Below, piece after piece: positions 8,289 to 17,879 of a stretch of DNA of 64,000 nt. A program made the position numbers and the translations under genes. Positions within the stretch are counted from its first letter, which is position 1, and every line of letters starts with the position of its first letter. A model generated the notes under the pieces. That model was not told the origin of the DNA. It made no database searches and saw only the letters and a list, made by a program, of their open reading frames with translations. Source of the stretch: CAVSCD01 sp963726335 (GTDB taxonomy: Bacteria > Acidobacteriota > Aminicenantia > Aminicenantales > UBA8522); NCBI GenBank assembly GCA_963726335.1, contig CAVSCD010000013.1, forward strand, positions 1-64,000, given 5' to 3'.

Positions 8289-9539
8289 TCACACGCGGAG
8301 GAAAAGCCGCTTTTTGGTCGCGATGACCGTGATCGCTCCGAGAAACGCCGTATAGGCAATGGCCCGGATGATCCCCGTCGCGGTATCGGCTCCGAGGGCC
8401 TCGTAGAAGGTCAGGCCGGAGAGCCAGTAGATGAAAATCCAGTAACGGGACATCTGGTAGAGGAAAAGGCAGTTCTGTCCGACGATACGTACCGGGCCCC
8501 AGCCCTTTTTCCAGCCCTTGACGTCGATGAGCCAGTAGAGGAGCGCCCAGACGGCGAAGGCGCAGCTTGTGGAATAGAGGGACCAGCTTGTCGACGGGAG
8601 ATGGAGGCCGCCGACCGGTTCAAGGAGAAAGGCGGCGATGAAGGCAAAGGCGGCGGGCACCAGCGCCCCGCGGATCTTCGCTTTGGGTCCGGACGGCTCG
8701 GTCAGCATGACGCCGATGATCAATCCCGCCACGGCGTTGGCGGAGTAAGTCCCCAGGATGGACGCGCCGATCCAGTTGACCACCCAGACATCCGGGAACA
8801 GGCCGCCTTTTATCCCGATATACAGGCAGTGGAACAGGGCGAAGACGCCGAGGATCCCGAACCGGTTGTTGCGGAAGATGAGCCAGGTCAGCGAGGCGAA
8901 GATATAAGCCCATCCGAGCTGCCCCAAGGTCGACCACTTGGCGATCACGAAGTGCCCGCCGGCCGGGTTCCGGAACAGCACGGCCAGTCCGATAAGCCCG
9001 GCCAGGCCGGCGATCCGGATCAGCCCGTGCGCTTTTTTCGCCCGAGCCGACTTCAGCGGAAGATCCAGCCAGACGATAAAGACAAGCGTCCAGGCCAGGA
9101 ATTTCCAGAGGCCGTGCGGCCAGTCCAGCATATCGCCGTAGGGCCGGCCCAGCCCGGCGCCCCGGTTGGCGTCAAAGAGCCCGATGATGATCAGCGAGAC
9201 GCCGCGCATCAGGACATGGCCGAGGACGCGGACCGGCGATCCCCCTTCCCGGGCCAGCCGCTTGCCGAGAGCGAGCGGGATGGACATGCCCAGGATGAAC
9301 ATGAAGATGGGGATGATCATGTCGACGAAAGTGAAGCCGTTGAGGCCGGCCTTCATGTGCTTCAGCCATTGAGGCACGTCTTTCACGGGCGCAAAATCAG
9401 CCAGGTCGTTGACGAAGGCCATGGCGAGGATGGTCAGGCCGCGCATGACATCGACCGAATCGATGCGGCGGGTCAGGGAAGATGTCAGGCAGCCGGCGCC
9501 GGGGGCGGCCGACTCCGGGCTAGGGGGAACAGTTGTCAT
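8289..9539 (-). CDS. HGSNAT-like / DUF5009 membrane acyltransferase
   Basis: A 416-residue polytopic membrane protein with about ten hydrophobic segments. The opening RIDSVDVMRGLTILAMAFVN and the following NGFTFVDMIIPIFMFILG are typical of the COG4299 family, relatives of heparan-alpha-glucosaminide N-acetyltransferase. These proteins move acetyl groups across membranes onto sugar amines; the bacterial substrate is not known. The start at 9539 is chosen because AAGGA lies 8 nt upstream. The longer frame to 9695 runs through a REP-like palindrome. Its place near uronate and amino-sugar genes fits a role in glycan processing. Confidence 0.8.
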   Translation of the reverse strand: MTTVPPSPESAAPGAGCLTSSLTRRIDSVDVMRGLTILAMAFVNDLADFAPVKDVPQWLKHMKAGLNGFTFVDMIIPIFMFILGMSIPLALGKRLAREGGSPVRVLGHVLMRGVSLIIIGLFDANRGAGLGRPYGDMLDWPHGLWKFLAWTLVFIVWLDLPLKSARAKKAHGLIRIAGLAGLIGLAVLFRNPAGGHFVIAKWSTLGQLGWAYIFASLTWLIFRNNRFGILGVFALFHCLYIGIKGGLFPDVWVVNWIGASILGTYSANAVAGLIIGVMLTEPSGPKAKIRGALVPAAFAFIAAFLLEPVGGLHLPSTSWSLYSTSCAFAVWALLYWLIDVKGWKKGWGPVRIVGQNCLFLYQMSRYWIFIYWLSGLTFYEALGADTATGIIRAIAYTAFLGAITVIATKKRLFLRV

Positions 9540-9617
9540 GGCGATAGTCCTTTTCCATGGCTGTCGATAAGCGGCGGGAATCTTATAAGATTTCCCTGCA
9601 TAAGAAAAGACAAGAGC

Positions 9618-9682
9618 GGAAATTCGGGAGATGATCGGAAAACCTGTAGGACACGGAAAAGGGATCGTGTCCCTGAATTTCC
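9618..9682. repeat. Degenerate type A REP palindrome
   Basis: The outer arms GGAAATTCGGGA and TCCCTGAATTTCC, and inner GGACACG and CGTGTCC, can pair. The right half matches the type A unit in reverse orientation with several changes. It lies between the acyltransferase start and the uxaA stop. Confidence 0.5.
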
Positions 9683-9750
9683 AGGGAGAAGGCATCGAAC
9701 TGTTATACGGCCGCCGCCGCGGTGCCCACGAGTTCGGCGCTTACTGAGCC

Positions 9751-11238
9751 TTATAAAGTCACGCCGGTCTTGAAGAGGGCGATCTCCTTGAACCCGGCCT
9801 TCTCGTGCTTCAGCTTGGCGCCGCCGGCCGCGCGGATCACGGCGTCGATGAACCGGGCCGTGACCTCTTCGGCGGGCGCCTCTTCGAGCAGGACGCCGGC
9901 GTCGAAGTCGATCCAGTTCGACTTGCGCGCGGCCAGGGCCGAGTTGGTGGCCACCTTCATGGTCGGCACGAACGAGCCGAAGGGCGTGCCCCGCCCGGTC
10001 GTGAACAGCACCATCTGACAGCCCGAGAAGCCCAGGGCCGAGGTGGCGACGAGGTCGTTCCCGGGAGAGAAGAGCAGGTTCAGCCCCGGCACCTTCAGCG
10101 GCTCGGCATAGTCCAGCACGTCCACGACGGCGGCGCTGCCGCCCTTCTGGACGCAGCCGAGCGACTTCTCCTCGAGGGTCGTCAGGCCGCCCTTCTTGTT
10201 GCCGGGCGAGGGGTTTTCGTAGATCGGCTGATGGTGCTCGCGGAAGTAGTCCTTGAAACCGTTGATCAGGCTGACGATCTTCTCGAACACCAGGCGGTCC
10301 TTGGCCCTGTCCATCAGGATGGTCTCGGCGCCGAACATCTCGGGGACCTCGGTGAGCACGGTCGTCCCGCCCAGGCCGACGAGCCAATCGGAAAAACGTC
10401 CGACGAGCGGGTTGGCGGTGATGCCCGAAAAACCGTCGCTGCCGCCGCACTTGAGCCCGATCTTCAGGCGGGAGACAGGGAGCGGGGTCCGCGAATCCCC
10501 CCTCATGGCCTCGGCCAGCTTGGCGACAAGGCCCAAGCCCGCCTCGACCTCATCGCCGACCTCTTGAGACAAGAGATAAGCCACGCGCTCGCCGTTCTCC
10601 TCGCCCGCCAGCATTCTCAGGGAGCCCATCTGGTTGTTCTCGCAGCCCAGGCCGAGCACCAGCACGCCGCCCGCGTTGGGATGGTTGATGAGGGCGGCCA
10701 ACGCCTTTTGCGTATTCTTCAAGTCGTCGCCGAGCTGCGAGCAGCCGTAGCTGTGCTTGAAGGCGACGATATCGTCGACATGCGCCAGGTCGAGCTCGCG
10801 CCTGGCCCTGTCGACGATCAACTGCGCCGGGCCGTTCACGCAACCGACCGTCGGGACGATCCACAGCTCGTTCCGGATGCCGGCGGCGCCGTTCCGGCGC
10901 AGGTAGCCTTCGAAGGTGCGCTCCGGACCGGGGACGGCCGGCCGCGCGAAGCTCGGCGTGTATTCGTACTCCAGGTTATCGCCGAGCGTTGTCTTGATGT
11001 TGTGACTGTGAACGAGCTGGCCGGGCAGGATTTGCCGCAGGGCATAGCCGATGGGGAAACCGTACTTGAGGACGACCTGGCCCTCGTTGATCGCTGAGAT
11101 GGCGAACTTGTGCCCCTTGTCGATGGGCTCCTGAAGAATAACATCCGCGCCATCGACGTTGAGCGCCTCACCCGCCGGCAGCGCCTCCAGCGCTACGCCG
11201 ACGTTGTCGAGGACATTGATCTTTAGCCATGTCTTCAT
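9751..11238 (-). CDS. uxaA: Altronate dehydratase (UxaA family)
   Basis: The 495-residue protein has an N-terminal SAF-like domain (residues 1-80) and the large UxaA dehydratase domain with conserved GIRNELWIVPTVGCVN, KHSYGCSQLGDD, LGLGCENNQ and LKCGGSDGFSGI. The cysteines in these motifs are conserved across the family. It converts altronate to 2-keto-3-deoxygluconate, or could act on a related sugar acid. The start at 11238 (MKTWLKIN) matches the family; an ATG at 11259 is in frame but lacks an obvious ribosome site. It is the last gene of uxaC-uxaB-uxaA, 60 nt after uxaB. Confidence 0.9.
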   Translation of the reverse strand: MKTWLKINVLDNVGVALEALPAGEALNVDGADVILQEPIDKGHKFAISAINEGQVVLKYGFPIGYALRQILPGQLVHSHNIKTTLGDNLEYEYTPSFARPAVPGPERTFEGYLRRNGAAGIRNELWIVPTVGCVNGPAQLIVDRARRELDLAHVDDIVAFKHSYGCSQLGDDLKNTQKALAALINHPNAGGVLVLGLGCENNQMGSLRMLAGEENGERVAYLLSQEVGDEVEAGLGLVAKLAEAMRGDSRTPLPVSRLKIGLKCGGSDGFSGITANPLVGRFSDWLVGLGGTTVLTEVPEMFGAETILMDRAKDRLVFEKIVSLINGFKDYFREHHQPIYENPSPGNKKGGLTTLEEKSLGCVQKGGSAAVVDVLDYAEPLKVPGLNLLFSPGNDLVATSALGFSGCQMVLFTTGRGTPFGSFVPTMKVATNSALAARKSNWIDFDAGVLLEEAPAEEVTARFIDAVIRAAGGAKLKHEKAGFKEIALFKTGVTL

Positions 11239-11298
11239 GTTCACCCCGATGGCGGACATCGGACCGCTTCGGCGCGGGCCCGAAACCGCCGTTTTTAT

Positions 11299-12744
11299 CT
11301 ATGCCTTATATGAACCCAGCACCGCCTCCAAAGACCGCCGCATGCCGACGGCCAGAATGCCCTGGACAAAGCCCGCGACAACGAGCGCCAAGGGCGCGAT
11401 GGCCGTCAGGTCTTCCTTCCAGATCTTCCTATTTGAAAGGATCTGCTCGACCGACGCCTTGATGTCGTCGGGATCCCACGCCTGCCGGATGAACGTCACA
11501 TGCCCGGGCGTGTCGTTCGGCGTGAAGTCGATCTCCGACCGGCCGCTGTAAAGCGCCAGCAGTGCCGCCAGCGAAAAAGCCGTCAGCGGGGGCACCTTCC
11601 CCTCCTTGGCAAACCCGTCCTTCAGGGTCGGAAAGTCGCGCGTCTCCCATTTGGACAGGGAGTTGAGCGCGATGGCTTCGAGGTGATGCCGGATGGACGG
11701 GTTATAAAACCGTTCGATGATCGATTCGGCGAATTCCTTGAGCTCGGCCGGGTCCCCCTCGATCACGGGCAGCACTTCCTCGGCGACCATGGTCCTGATG
11801 AACGATTCGACCAGCTTGTCGTCGAAGGCCTCCTTCACGGTTTTGTAGCCGAGCTGAAGAGCGACCGGGACAAGCGCGGTGTGCGCGCCGTTCAATACGC
11901 GGACCTTCTTATCTCTGAACGACTTCAGGTCGTCGAGAAACAGCACGTGGAGGCCGGCCCGATCGAGCGGGAATCGGCTTTGCACATCGCGGCCGCCGGC
12001 AATGGCCCAGACGTGGTAGTACTCGCCCTTGACCACGAGGTTGTCGTTGAACCCGATCTCCTCCTTGATCTCATCGATATTTTCCCTCGGGAAGCCCGGG
12101 ACGATCCTGTCCACCGACGTATCGCAGAAGCGGCAGGCCCCCTTGACCCAGTTGGTAAAATCGCCTCCCAGGTGGAGCCGATCGGCATGGCGAAGCACGT
12201 ACTCCCTGAGTGTCGCGGCGTTATTTTCGATGAGCTCGCAGCAGAAAAAGGTGAGGCCCCTCGTCGGATCGCCCTTAAAATGTTCGAAACGGCTGTGGAG
12301 GAGCGCCGCGACCTTTCCCGGGAACGACCTGGCGGGCTTGGCGAAGATATCCTCATCGTCGTGGTAGGTGATGCCCGCCTCGGTGGTGTTGGAGACGACG
12401 AACTCCAGCTCTTCGCTTCGGACATACCGCTCGAACTTTTCGAATTCGGTGTAGGGATCCAGGGCATCCTGGATGCACTCGACCAGCGTCACCTCCTTCA
12501 CCGGCTTCTTGTCTTTGATGCCCTCGAGATAAACGTGATAGAGGTTATCCTGCGCCTTGAGCGCGTCCACCATGCCCCTTTCCAGGGGCTGGACGACGAC
12601 GATGCCCGCATTGAGGACGCCCTGCTTATTGGCCCGATCGACCATCCAATCGACAAAGGCGCGAAGGAAGTTGCCTTCGCCGAACTGCATGATCCGGATG
12701 GGCCTGGCGGCGGTCGCGACCGTTTTTCTATTCAGCTCTTTCAT
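11299..12744 (-). CDS. uxaB: Tagaturonate reductase (UxaB family)
   Basis: The 481-residue protein belongs to the long-chain mannitol dehydrogenase family. Its N-terminal NAD-binding region reads IRIMQFGEGNFLRAFVDWM, and VRVLNGAHTALVPVA carries the family's K-x-x-x-L-N-G-x-H catalytic region. It reduces tagaturonate to altronate with NADH. It lies 26 nt after uxaC and before uxaA, so the whole galacturonate branch is one operon. The start at 12744 has GGAG 4 nt upstream. No regulator gene is adjacent. Confidence 0.9.
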   Translation of the reverse strand: MKELNRKTVATAARPIRIMQFGEGNFLRAFVDWMVDRANKQGVLNAGIVVVQPLERGMVDALKAQDNLYHVYLEGIKDKKPVKEVTLVECIQDALDPYTEFEKFERYVRSEELEFVVSNTTEAGITYHDDEDIFAKPARSFPGKVAALLHSRFEHFKGDPTRGLTFFCCELIENNAATLREYVLRHADRLHLGGDFTNWVKGACRFCDTSVDRIVPGFPRENIDEIKEEIGFNDNLVVKGEYYHVWAIAGGRDVQSRFPLDRAGLHVLFLDDLKSFRDKKVRVLNGAHTALVPVALQLGYKTVKEAFDDKLVESFIRTMVAEEVLPVIEGDPAELKEFAESIIERFYNPSIRHHLEAIALNSLSKWETRDFPTLKDGFAKEGKVPPLTAFSLAALLALYSGRSEIDFTPNDTPGHVTFIRQAWDPDDIKASVEQILSNRKIWKEDLTAIAPLALVVAGFVQGILAVGMRRSLEAVLGSYKA

Positions 12745-12770
12745 GCGCTCCGGGGTTGCCGTTCGAGCTT

Positions 12771-14172
12771 CTAGAATTTGAAGTAGCTCTTGGGGTTATT
12801 GGTGCAGATGTCCCGCACCATCGCCCCGAGCAGGGGCAAATCGTTGGTGATCAGTCCCTTGTTGACGTCGTTTCCGAGCATGTTGCAGAGCAGCCGGCGG
12901 AAGTACTCGTGGCGCGAGAACGACAGGAAGCTCCGCGAGTCGGTGACCATGCCGACGAAGAGGCGAAGCAGCCCGAGCGCCGAAAGCGTCTCGAGCTGCC
13001 GGGTCATGCCGTCCTTCTGATCGAGGAACCACCAGGCCGGTCCCCACTGCAGCCGGCCCTTGACCCCTTCGGCCGGGAAACAGCCGAGCATGGCGGCGAT
13101 CACCTCGTTGTCCTTCGGGTTCAGGTTGTAGAGGATGGTGCGGGACAGCCGGCCCCGGGTCTGCAGGTTGTCGAGGTACCTGGCCAGAGGCTCGGCATAG
13201 GCCGCATCGCCGATGACGTCGAACCCGGTATCGGGTCCGAGGGCGCGATACATCAGCGTGTTGACGCTGCGCAGGGCGCCGAAGTGGTATTGCTGCACCC
13301 AGTCGCACCCCTGGTCGAGCTCGGCGAAGAACATGAGCATGAAACTGATGAACTTCTCCTCCTCGCCGGGGCCGACGGACTGGCCCATTCTGATCTTGGA
13401 GAAAGGCCGCCTCGACCTCCGCCTCGGTGTGGGCGGCGGCATAGGCCGTTTTGAGGCCATAGTCCGATAACCGGCAGCCCATTTCGTCGAAGAACCTGTG
13501 GCGCTTCTGGTAGGCGTCTTTAAGCGAGGTCAGGTTGGTGATGCTGACGTCGGCCGCTGCTCCCAGGCGGTCGATGTGGGCGTTGAGCGGCTCCAGCCGG
13601 GACAGGTTGAGGATCCGGTCGGGTCTCCATCCCGGGAAGACGCCCACCTTCCAGCCGTCGGCGGCGATTCGCCGGTGATGCTCCAGGCTGTCGGCGGGAT
13701 CGTCCGTGGTGCAGAGGATTTCGACGTTCCAGCGCTCGAGCAATCGCCGGCACGAGTATTCGGGCGTTTGGAGCCGGCTCGTGCACGTTTCGTAGATGCG
13801 GGCCGCGGAGCCGGGGTCGAGGATGTCATCGACCCCGAAAGCGCGCTTCAGCTCCAGGTGCGTCCAGTGGTAGAGCGGGTTGCGCAGCGTGTAGGGCACG
13901 GTTTCGGCCCACTTCTCGAACTTGGCGTAATCGCTCGGCGTGCCCGTACAGTACTTCTCCTCGATGCCCAGGGTGCGCATGGCGCGCCACTTGTAGTGGT
14001 CGTCCTTGAGCCAGATCTCGGTCAGCGAGCGGTAGCGGTAATCGCCGGCGATCTCGGCGGGCGGCAGATGGTTGTGAAAATCGATGATCGGCAGATTCTC
14101 CGCGTACTCATGGTAGAGCCGTTGGGCTTCTTTTGTCTCCAGCAGGAACTCTTCGGTGATGAACGTCTTCAT
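12771..14172 (-). CDS. uxaC: Glucuronate/galacturonate isomerase (UxaC), one frameshift
   Basis: Together the two frames give a complete UxaC of about 467 residues. The N-terminus MKTFITEEFLLETKEAQRLY and PIIDFHNHLPP carry the amidohydrolase-fold metal-binding H-x-H, and the C-terminus ends NDLPLLGAMVRDIC. The frame breaks near 13400 (EAEVEAAFL to FSKIRMG), with both sides well conserved, so a one-base sequence error is likely. UxaC isomerises glucuronate to fructuronate and galacturonate to tagaturonate. It is the first gene of the operon. Confidence 0.88.
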
Positions 14173-14428
14173 GGCCGGCAACATTGTCCGGAAACCGGGG
14201 CGTCAAGTCAACCCGGGCAACCGCGGAACTCGCCCGCGCGGTTGTCCTTGAATTCGGAGGACAGCACACACAATCAGTCCCTTCTCTTCGAGACTGCTAT
14301 CGAAATATAGGCTGAGGATCTTGCTTATTGCCGGCGCCATTCTTCGGGGGGACGATCCGAAGATGCCACCGGGACGTACACGTCGGAAATTTTACCGCGC
14401 TGTGCAACAAGGAACGGCTCTCTCCCAC

Positions 14429-14884
14429 CTAGATAAGCCGCCCGTCAGGATTAGCTTTGCTGATAATATCGATTATCCGCCGGGCGAGGGTCCTGGCTGT
14501 CTTAATTGCAGATCGCGCCTCTTCCTGCGTCGTCCGGTTCACGGAATCATATATAAAATCATGTCGCTTTCGGCGCAGTCGGTTAAACCGGGCTACCGTA
14601 CTCTCATAATCCTGGCCCAGGCATAGCCCCGTAAATTTTATAGTCGTCTTATGGGCATTCTGAGATGTGGGCAAGTATCCCTTCGAATACATCAACGCCC
14701 TCGAAGCTCTGATCATGGCGTGGTAAGCGATGGTCAGAGCCCAGGTGAGGTCGACGTTCAGCATGGAATCGGCCGCCTTAAGGTCCTTCATAACGCGCCT
14801 GAGTTGATGCTCAATTTGCCGGTTATCGGGGCTTGCCCTTTTGATGAGACCGTTCTTTAAGAAATTCGCGGTATTCGTGCTCAT
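14429..14884 (-). CDS. HEPN-domain protein (toxin of a HEPN/MNT pair)
   Basis: This 151-residue all-helical protein has a HEPN helix AYHAMIRASRALMYSKGYLP and an R-x5-H motif (R102...H108 in NRLRRKRHDFIYD) that forms the RNase site in HEPN toxins. It overlaps the upstream nucleotidyltransferase gene by 62 nt in another frame, which implies tight coupling. In characterised pairs the MNT partner inactivates HEPN by adding AMP to a residue near the RNase site; a tyrosine sits here at Y112. Confidence 0.85.
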   Translation of the reverse strand: MSTNTANFLKNGLIKRASPDNRQIEHQLRRVMKDLKAADSMLNVDLTWALTIAYHAMIRASRALMYSKGYLPTSQNAHKTTIKFTGLCLGQDYESTVARFNRLRRKRHDFIYDSVNRTTQEEARSAIKTARTLARRIIDIISKANPDGRLI

Positions 14885-15428
14885 TGCCGACGAGCCAGAG
14901 CTTCTTCTCCCTCTGCAAGTTCAGGAGGAACGGGTCGCGCTTGCAGAGCCTCTTGCCAAAATCAGATTCAGAGTGCAACTTGAAATTGATCTCCCTTTTG
15001 AGCTCAGCTTCAAGCCGATCGAACGCCCTGATCAAAAGATCCTCGTCAGGGGATCCAACAATAAAGACGTCGACATCAGAGAGATAATTCTCACTGCCCT
15101 TGGCATAAGACCCGAAAATGAACGCGAAGCGAACCCGGTCGGCTTTGCGGAGAATTTTCTCTATGCTTCCAGCGACCCCGACAGTTTTGAAGACGATGCT
15201 TTTGAGCTCTTGATAAAGAGCGTGGTTCTTATTCACCATGAAGAATCGGGCGTTGGCCTTGTATTCGCTGAGCAGGATACCCTGCTTTTCCAGGCTGTAG
15301 AGAGTCCGTTGAAAACTGCCCGGCCTTTTGGCGAGGGTCCGCCCGAGCTCCTGGATATAGAATTGTCGTTCAGGGTTGGTGAAGAAAAGCCCGAGAAGCT
15401 CAGCCTGGTTTATTGTGAACTTGAGCAT
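14823..15428 (-). CDS. MNT nucleotidyltransferase with N-terminal winged helix
   Basis: The 201-residue protein has an N-terminal wHTH (residues 1-65, FYIQELGRTLAKRPGSFQRT) joined to a minimal nucleotidyltransferase domain with GSYAKGSENYLSDVD (G106-S107, D118, D120), the metal-binding motif. It would act as antitoxin to the HEPN protein just downstream and may bind DNA through the wHTH to control the operon. It lies 94 nt from the neighbouring DUF1080 gene; that gap holds a short AT-rich run that is a plausible promoter region. Confidence 0.87.
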   Translation of the reverse strand: MLKFTINQAELLGLFFTNPERQFYIQELGRTLAKRPGSFQRTLYSLEKQGILLSEYKANARFFMVNKNHALYQELKSIVFKTVGVAGSIEKILRKADRVRFAFIFGSYAKGSENYLSDVDVFIVGSPDEDLLIRAFDRLEAELKREINFKLHSESDFGKRLCKRDPFLLNLQREKKLWLVGNEHEYREFLKERSHQKGKPR

Positions 15429-15522
15429 GATCTATATGCGAATTGAATACATTTATATCCATAATGAATATACTTTTCAATGGGCAGGGCAAAAGCAGCG
15501 GCAGGTAATGCAGGCTCCGCTT

Positions 15523-16291
15523 CTATTTCGCGGCGGCGCCGAGCACCTTGACGCGGATGTTGCGATACCGGACAAAGAGCTTCGTCAGGTCGTAGCCCGT
15601 CGGGAAATCGCCGCCGTGGACCTGAAGGGCGATGCCCCCCGTGTCGCCGAGGATCTTCTCGTCGTCCGCCCAGTGCATGAACTGCACGCCGTTGATCCAG
15701 GTGTCGATCGTCGGCGGGTTGCCCGTGATCCGCGCCCGGAGGGTATTCCACTGGCCGTGCTTCCAGAAGTCGGGCCACAGGCCGGGCGTCACGGGCAGCG
15801 GGAAGGCCGAGTTGCCCGGCTTGATCTTATCGGGGCTGTCCAGGAACTGGAAGTTGAATTCCGAAAAGCGGACGGGGAATTTTTCCCCGTAAAGGCCCAT
15901 CAGGTAGCCGTCGCGGTGATAGTCGATGAGCGCCTGGTAGGCCACCCCCTCCTCGGTGCTCCGGAGGAACAGGCCGCTGTCGGGCCCGAAGTCGTTGTTC
16001 ATTTCGAGGACCACCTCGAAGTCGCCGTACTGCGCGTCGGTGATGATGATCCCGCCGTTGCCCGGGCCGGTCCTGATGGCCGATGATGGCCCCGTTCTCG
16101 ACCACCCAGCGGCCGCCCGTGCCGTGCCCCGTTTTGGCGCTGATATGCCACCCCTGGAGGGTCTTGCCGTCGAAGATCGACACGAACCCGTCGTCTACGG
16201 CCTTGGCGGCGGGCTGAGATGCCCTGGCGGCGAGGCCGAAAGCCGCGAACATCACGATCGCGACGCTCAAAACCAAAATGCGGTGCTTCAT
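15523..16291 (-). CDS. Secreted DUF1080 (3-keto-disaccharide hydrolase-like) protein, one frameshift
   Basis: The N-terminus is a signal peptide (MKHRILVLSVAIVMFAAFG), followed by the DUF1080 hallmarks FVSIFDGKTLQGWHI, WVVENGAIIG, then after a frame change near 16075 FEVVLEMNNDFGPDSGLFLR and GNPPTIDTWINGVQ. This lectin-like jelly-roll family includes 3-keto-glycoside hydrolases. A one-base change restores about 256 residues. It probably acts on plant-derived glycosides or disaccharides outside the cytoplasm. Confidence 0.82.
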
Positions 16292-16421
16292 CTTCGATCT
16301 CCTTTTGTCTCTCTATGAATCCGGGCTGCCGGGAGCCGACGCCGCCTGTATATTATGACGGCGCCGGGCGATGGTCAATCCGTTTAAAAAAGACCAGAGC
16401 GCCCCCTTGCTGAGGGCCAAA

Positions 16422-16480
16422 CAGTTTGCGATGTTCTTACGGTTCCATCCATAAAGAATCAGTTTGCGATGTCCTTACGG
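16422..16480 (+). repeat. Two direct copies of a 21-bp repeat
   Basis: CAGTTTGCGATGT-(T/C)-CTTACGG occurs at 16422-16442 and again at 16460-16480, with 17 bases between. Such paired units resemble the ends left by an insertion sequence, but no transposase is near. The rest of the 387-base gap from 16292 to 16678 shows no gene. Confidence 0.55.
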
Positions 16481-16678
16481 CTGCCAACTAGCCGTTGACA
16501 GGCCGGCGCGGAACGCGCATAATGCGCGCGCTATGACAGCGTGGTTAGGCTTTCGCGTTTCTGCCACCGCCACGACGACGGCGGGTTTTCCCGCCTAAAA
16601 CCCTGCCCCCCCGCTCCCCTTCTTTTTTCACCCGGGATGAGTCTTGTTTGGCCGCGATCACTGCGGGAGGAGAAGATC

Positions 16679-17620
16679 ATGAAACGCATTCTCGTGACCG
16701 GCGCGACCGGTCAGATCGGATCGGAATTGACCATGGCCCTGCGGCAGCGCTGCGGCGGCGACAATGTCGTGGCGGGCATCCACCTCCGGCCGCCGAACCC
16801 GGAGCTCGCCCGTTCGGGGCCGAGCTGGCCGGTGGATTGCCTCGATAGCCAGGCCATCGCCGGCGCCGTGGAGCGCTTCCAGGTGGACACCATCTACCAT
16901 CTCGTGGCGCTGCTTTCCTGCAAGGGCGAGGAGGCCCCGGCCCTGGCTTGGCAGCTCAATATGGGGACCCTGCGCAACGTCCTCGAGGTGGCCAGGACCC
17001 ACCGCTGCGCGGTATTCTTTCCCAGCTCGATCGGAGTCTTCGGCCCCGAGACCCCACGCCGCTTGACCCCGCAGGAGACCGTCTTGCGCCCCACCACGAT
17101 CTACGGGGTGACCAAGGTGGCCGGCGAGCTGCTCTGCGATTATTATCACGTCCGCTTCGGCCTGGAGATCCGCGGCTTGAGGTACCCGGGCATCATCTCG
17201 TATAAGACCCCACCCGGGGGCGGCACCACGGATTATGCCGTGGAGATTTTCCATCGCGCCCTGGACGGCGGCCGGTACGAATGCTATCTCGGGCCCGAAA
17301 CCTACCTGGATATGATGTACATGCCGGATGCCGTCCGGGCGGCGATCATGCTGATGGAGGCCGAGCCCTCGCGCCTGAAGCACCGTAACGCTTTCAACGT
17401 TACCGCCATGAGCGCCTCTCCGGCCCTGTTCGAGAGAGAGATCCGCAGGCACATTCCGGACTTCAGCGTCACCTACCGGATCGACCCGCTGCGCCAGCGC
17501 ATCGCCGACAGCTGGCCCGACGCCATGGACGACCAGGCCGCTCGCGAGGAGTGGGGCTGGAAACCGGACTATGATCTCGCCGCCACCACCCGGGAGATGC
17601 TCTCGGCGCTGCGGCAGTAA
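16679..17620 (+). CDS. NAD-dependent L-threonine 3-dehydrogenase (extended SDR type)
   Basis: The 313-residue protein starts with a Rossmann motif (LVTGATGQIGSEL), has the catalytic Y142-x3-K146 (IYGVTKVAGE) and then the TDH-specific block GLRYPGIISYKTPPGGGTTD with YLDMMYMPDAV. This is the SDR-type threonine dehydrogenase, not the zinc MDR type. It oxidises threonine to 2-amino-3-ketobutyrate. The start at 16679 is preceded by GGAGGAG 8 nt upstream; the longer frame from 16541 has no ribosome site. It is single, with no kbl gene adjacent. Confidence 0.9.
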   Translation: MKRILVTGATGQIGSELTMALRQRCGGDNVVAGIHLRPPNPELARSGPSWPVDCLDSQAIAGAVERFQVDTIYHLVALLSCKGEEAPALAWQLNMGTLRNVLEVARTHRCAVFFPSSIGVFGPETPRRLTPQETVLRPTTIYGVTKVAGELLCDYYHVRFGLEIRGLRYPGIISYKTPPGGGTTDYAVEIFHRALDGGRYECYLGPETYLDMMYMPDAVRAAIMLMEAEPSRLKHRNAFNVTAMSASPALFEREIRRHIPDFSVTYRIDPLRQRIADSWPDAMDDQAAREEWGWKPDYDLAATTREMLSALRQ

Positions 17621-17635
17621 ATCGCGCGGCCTCGC

Positions 17636-17668
17636 AATTCGGGGGACAGCTTACGTAATGCACTGAAT
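17636..17668 (+). repeat. REP-like unit, type D
   Basis: AATTCGGGGGACAGCTTACG plus TAATGCACT matches the type D units at 34265, 58785 and the reverse copies at 30223, 34365 and 58849. It lies 16 nt after the threonine dehydrogenase stop. The remaining 17669-17879 gap contains no gene I can support. Confidence 0.55.
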
Positions 17669-17879
17669 TCCGAGTGAGGAGACGTACACCCGCGCGGGGT
17701 GCGCGAAATGGCGAGCTCAGGCTGGCGCGGCCTCGAAGAGCATCGGGTGGCGCTGACACCTCGAGGCGCACCGTTGACATTCCCCTGCCCCAGTCCTTAT
17801 CATCCCGGAAGACGGTACGAGAGTGAACCGGCGCGGGAATGATCCTTTAGCCGGGCCGCCGTAAAAGGAGATTCAAGTC

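Noticed and set aside
8226..9773. 515-residue plus-strand ORF
   Set aside because: Antisense to the membrane acyltransferase; its charged, low-complexity protein is a GC-rich shadow.
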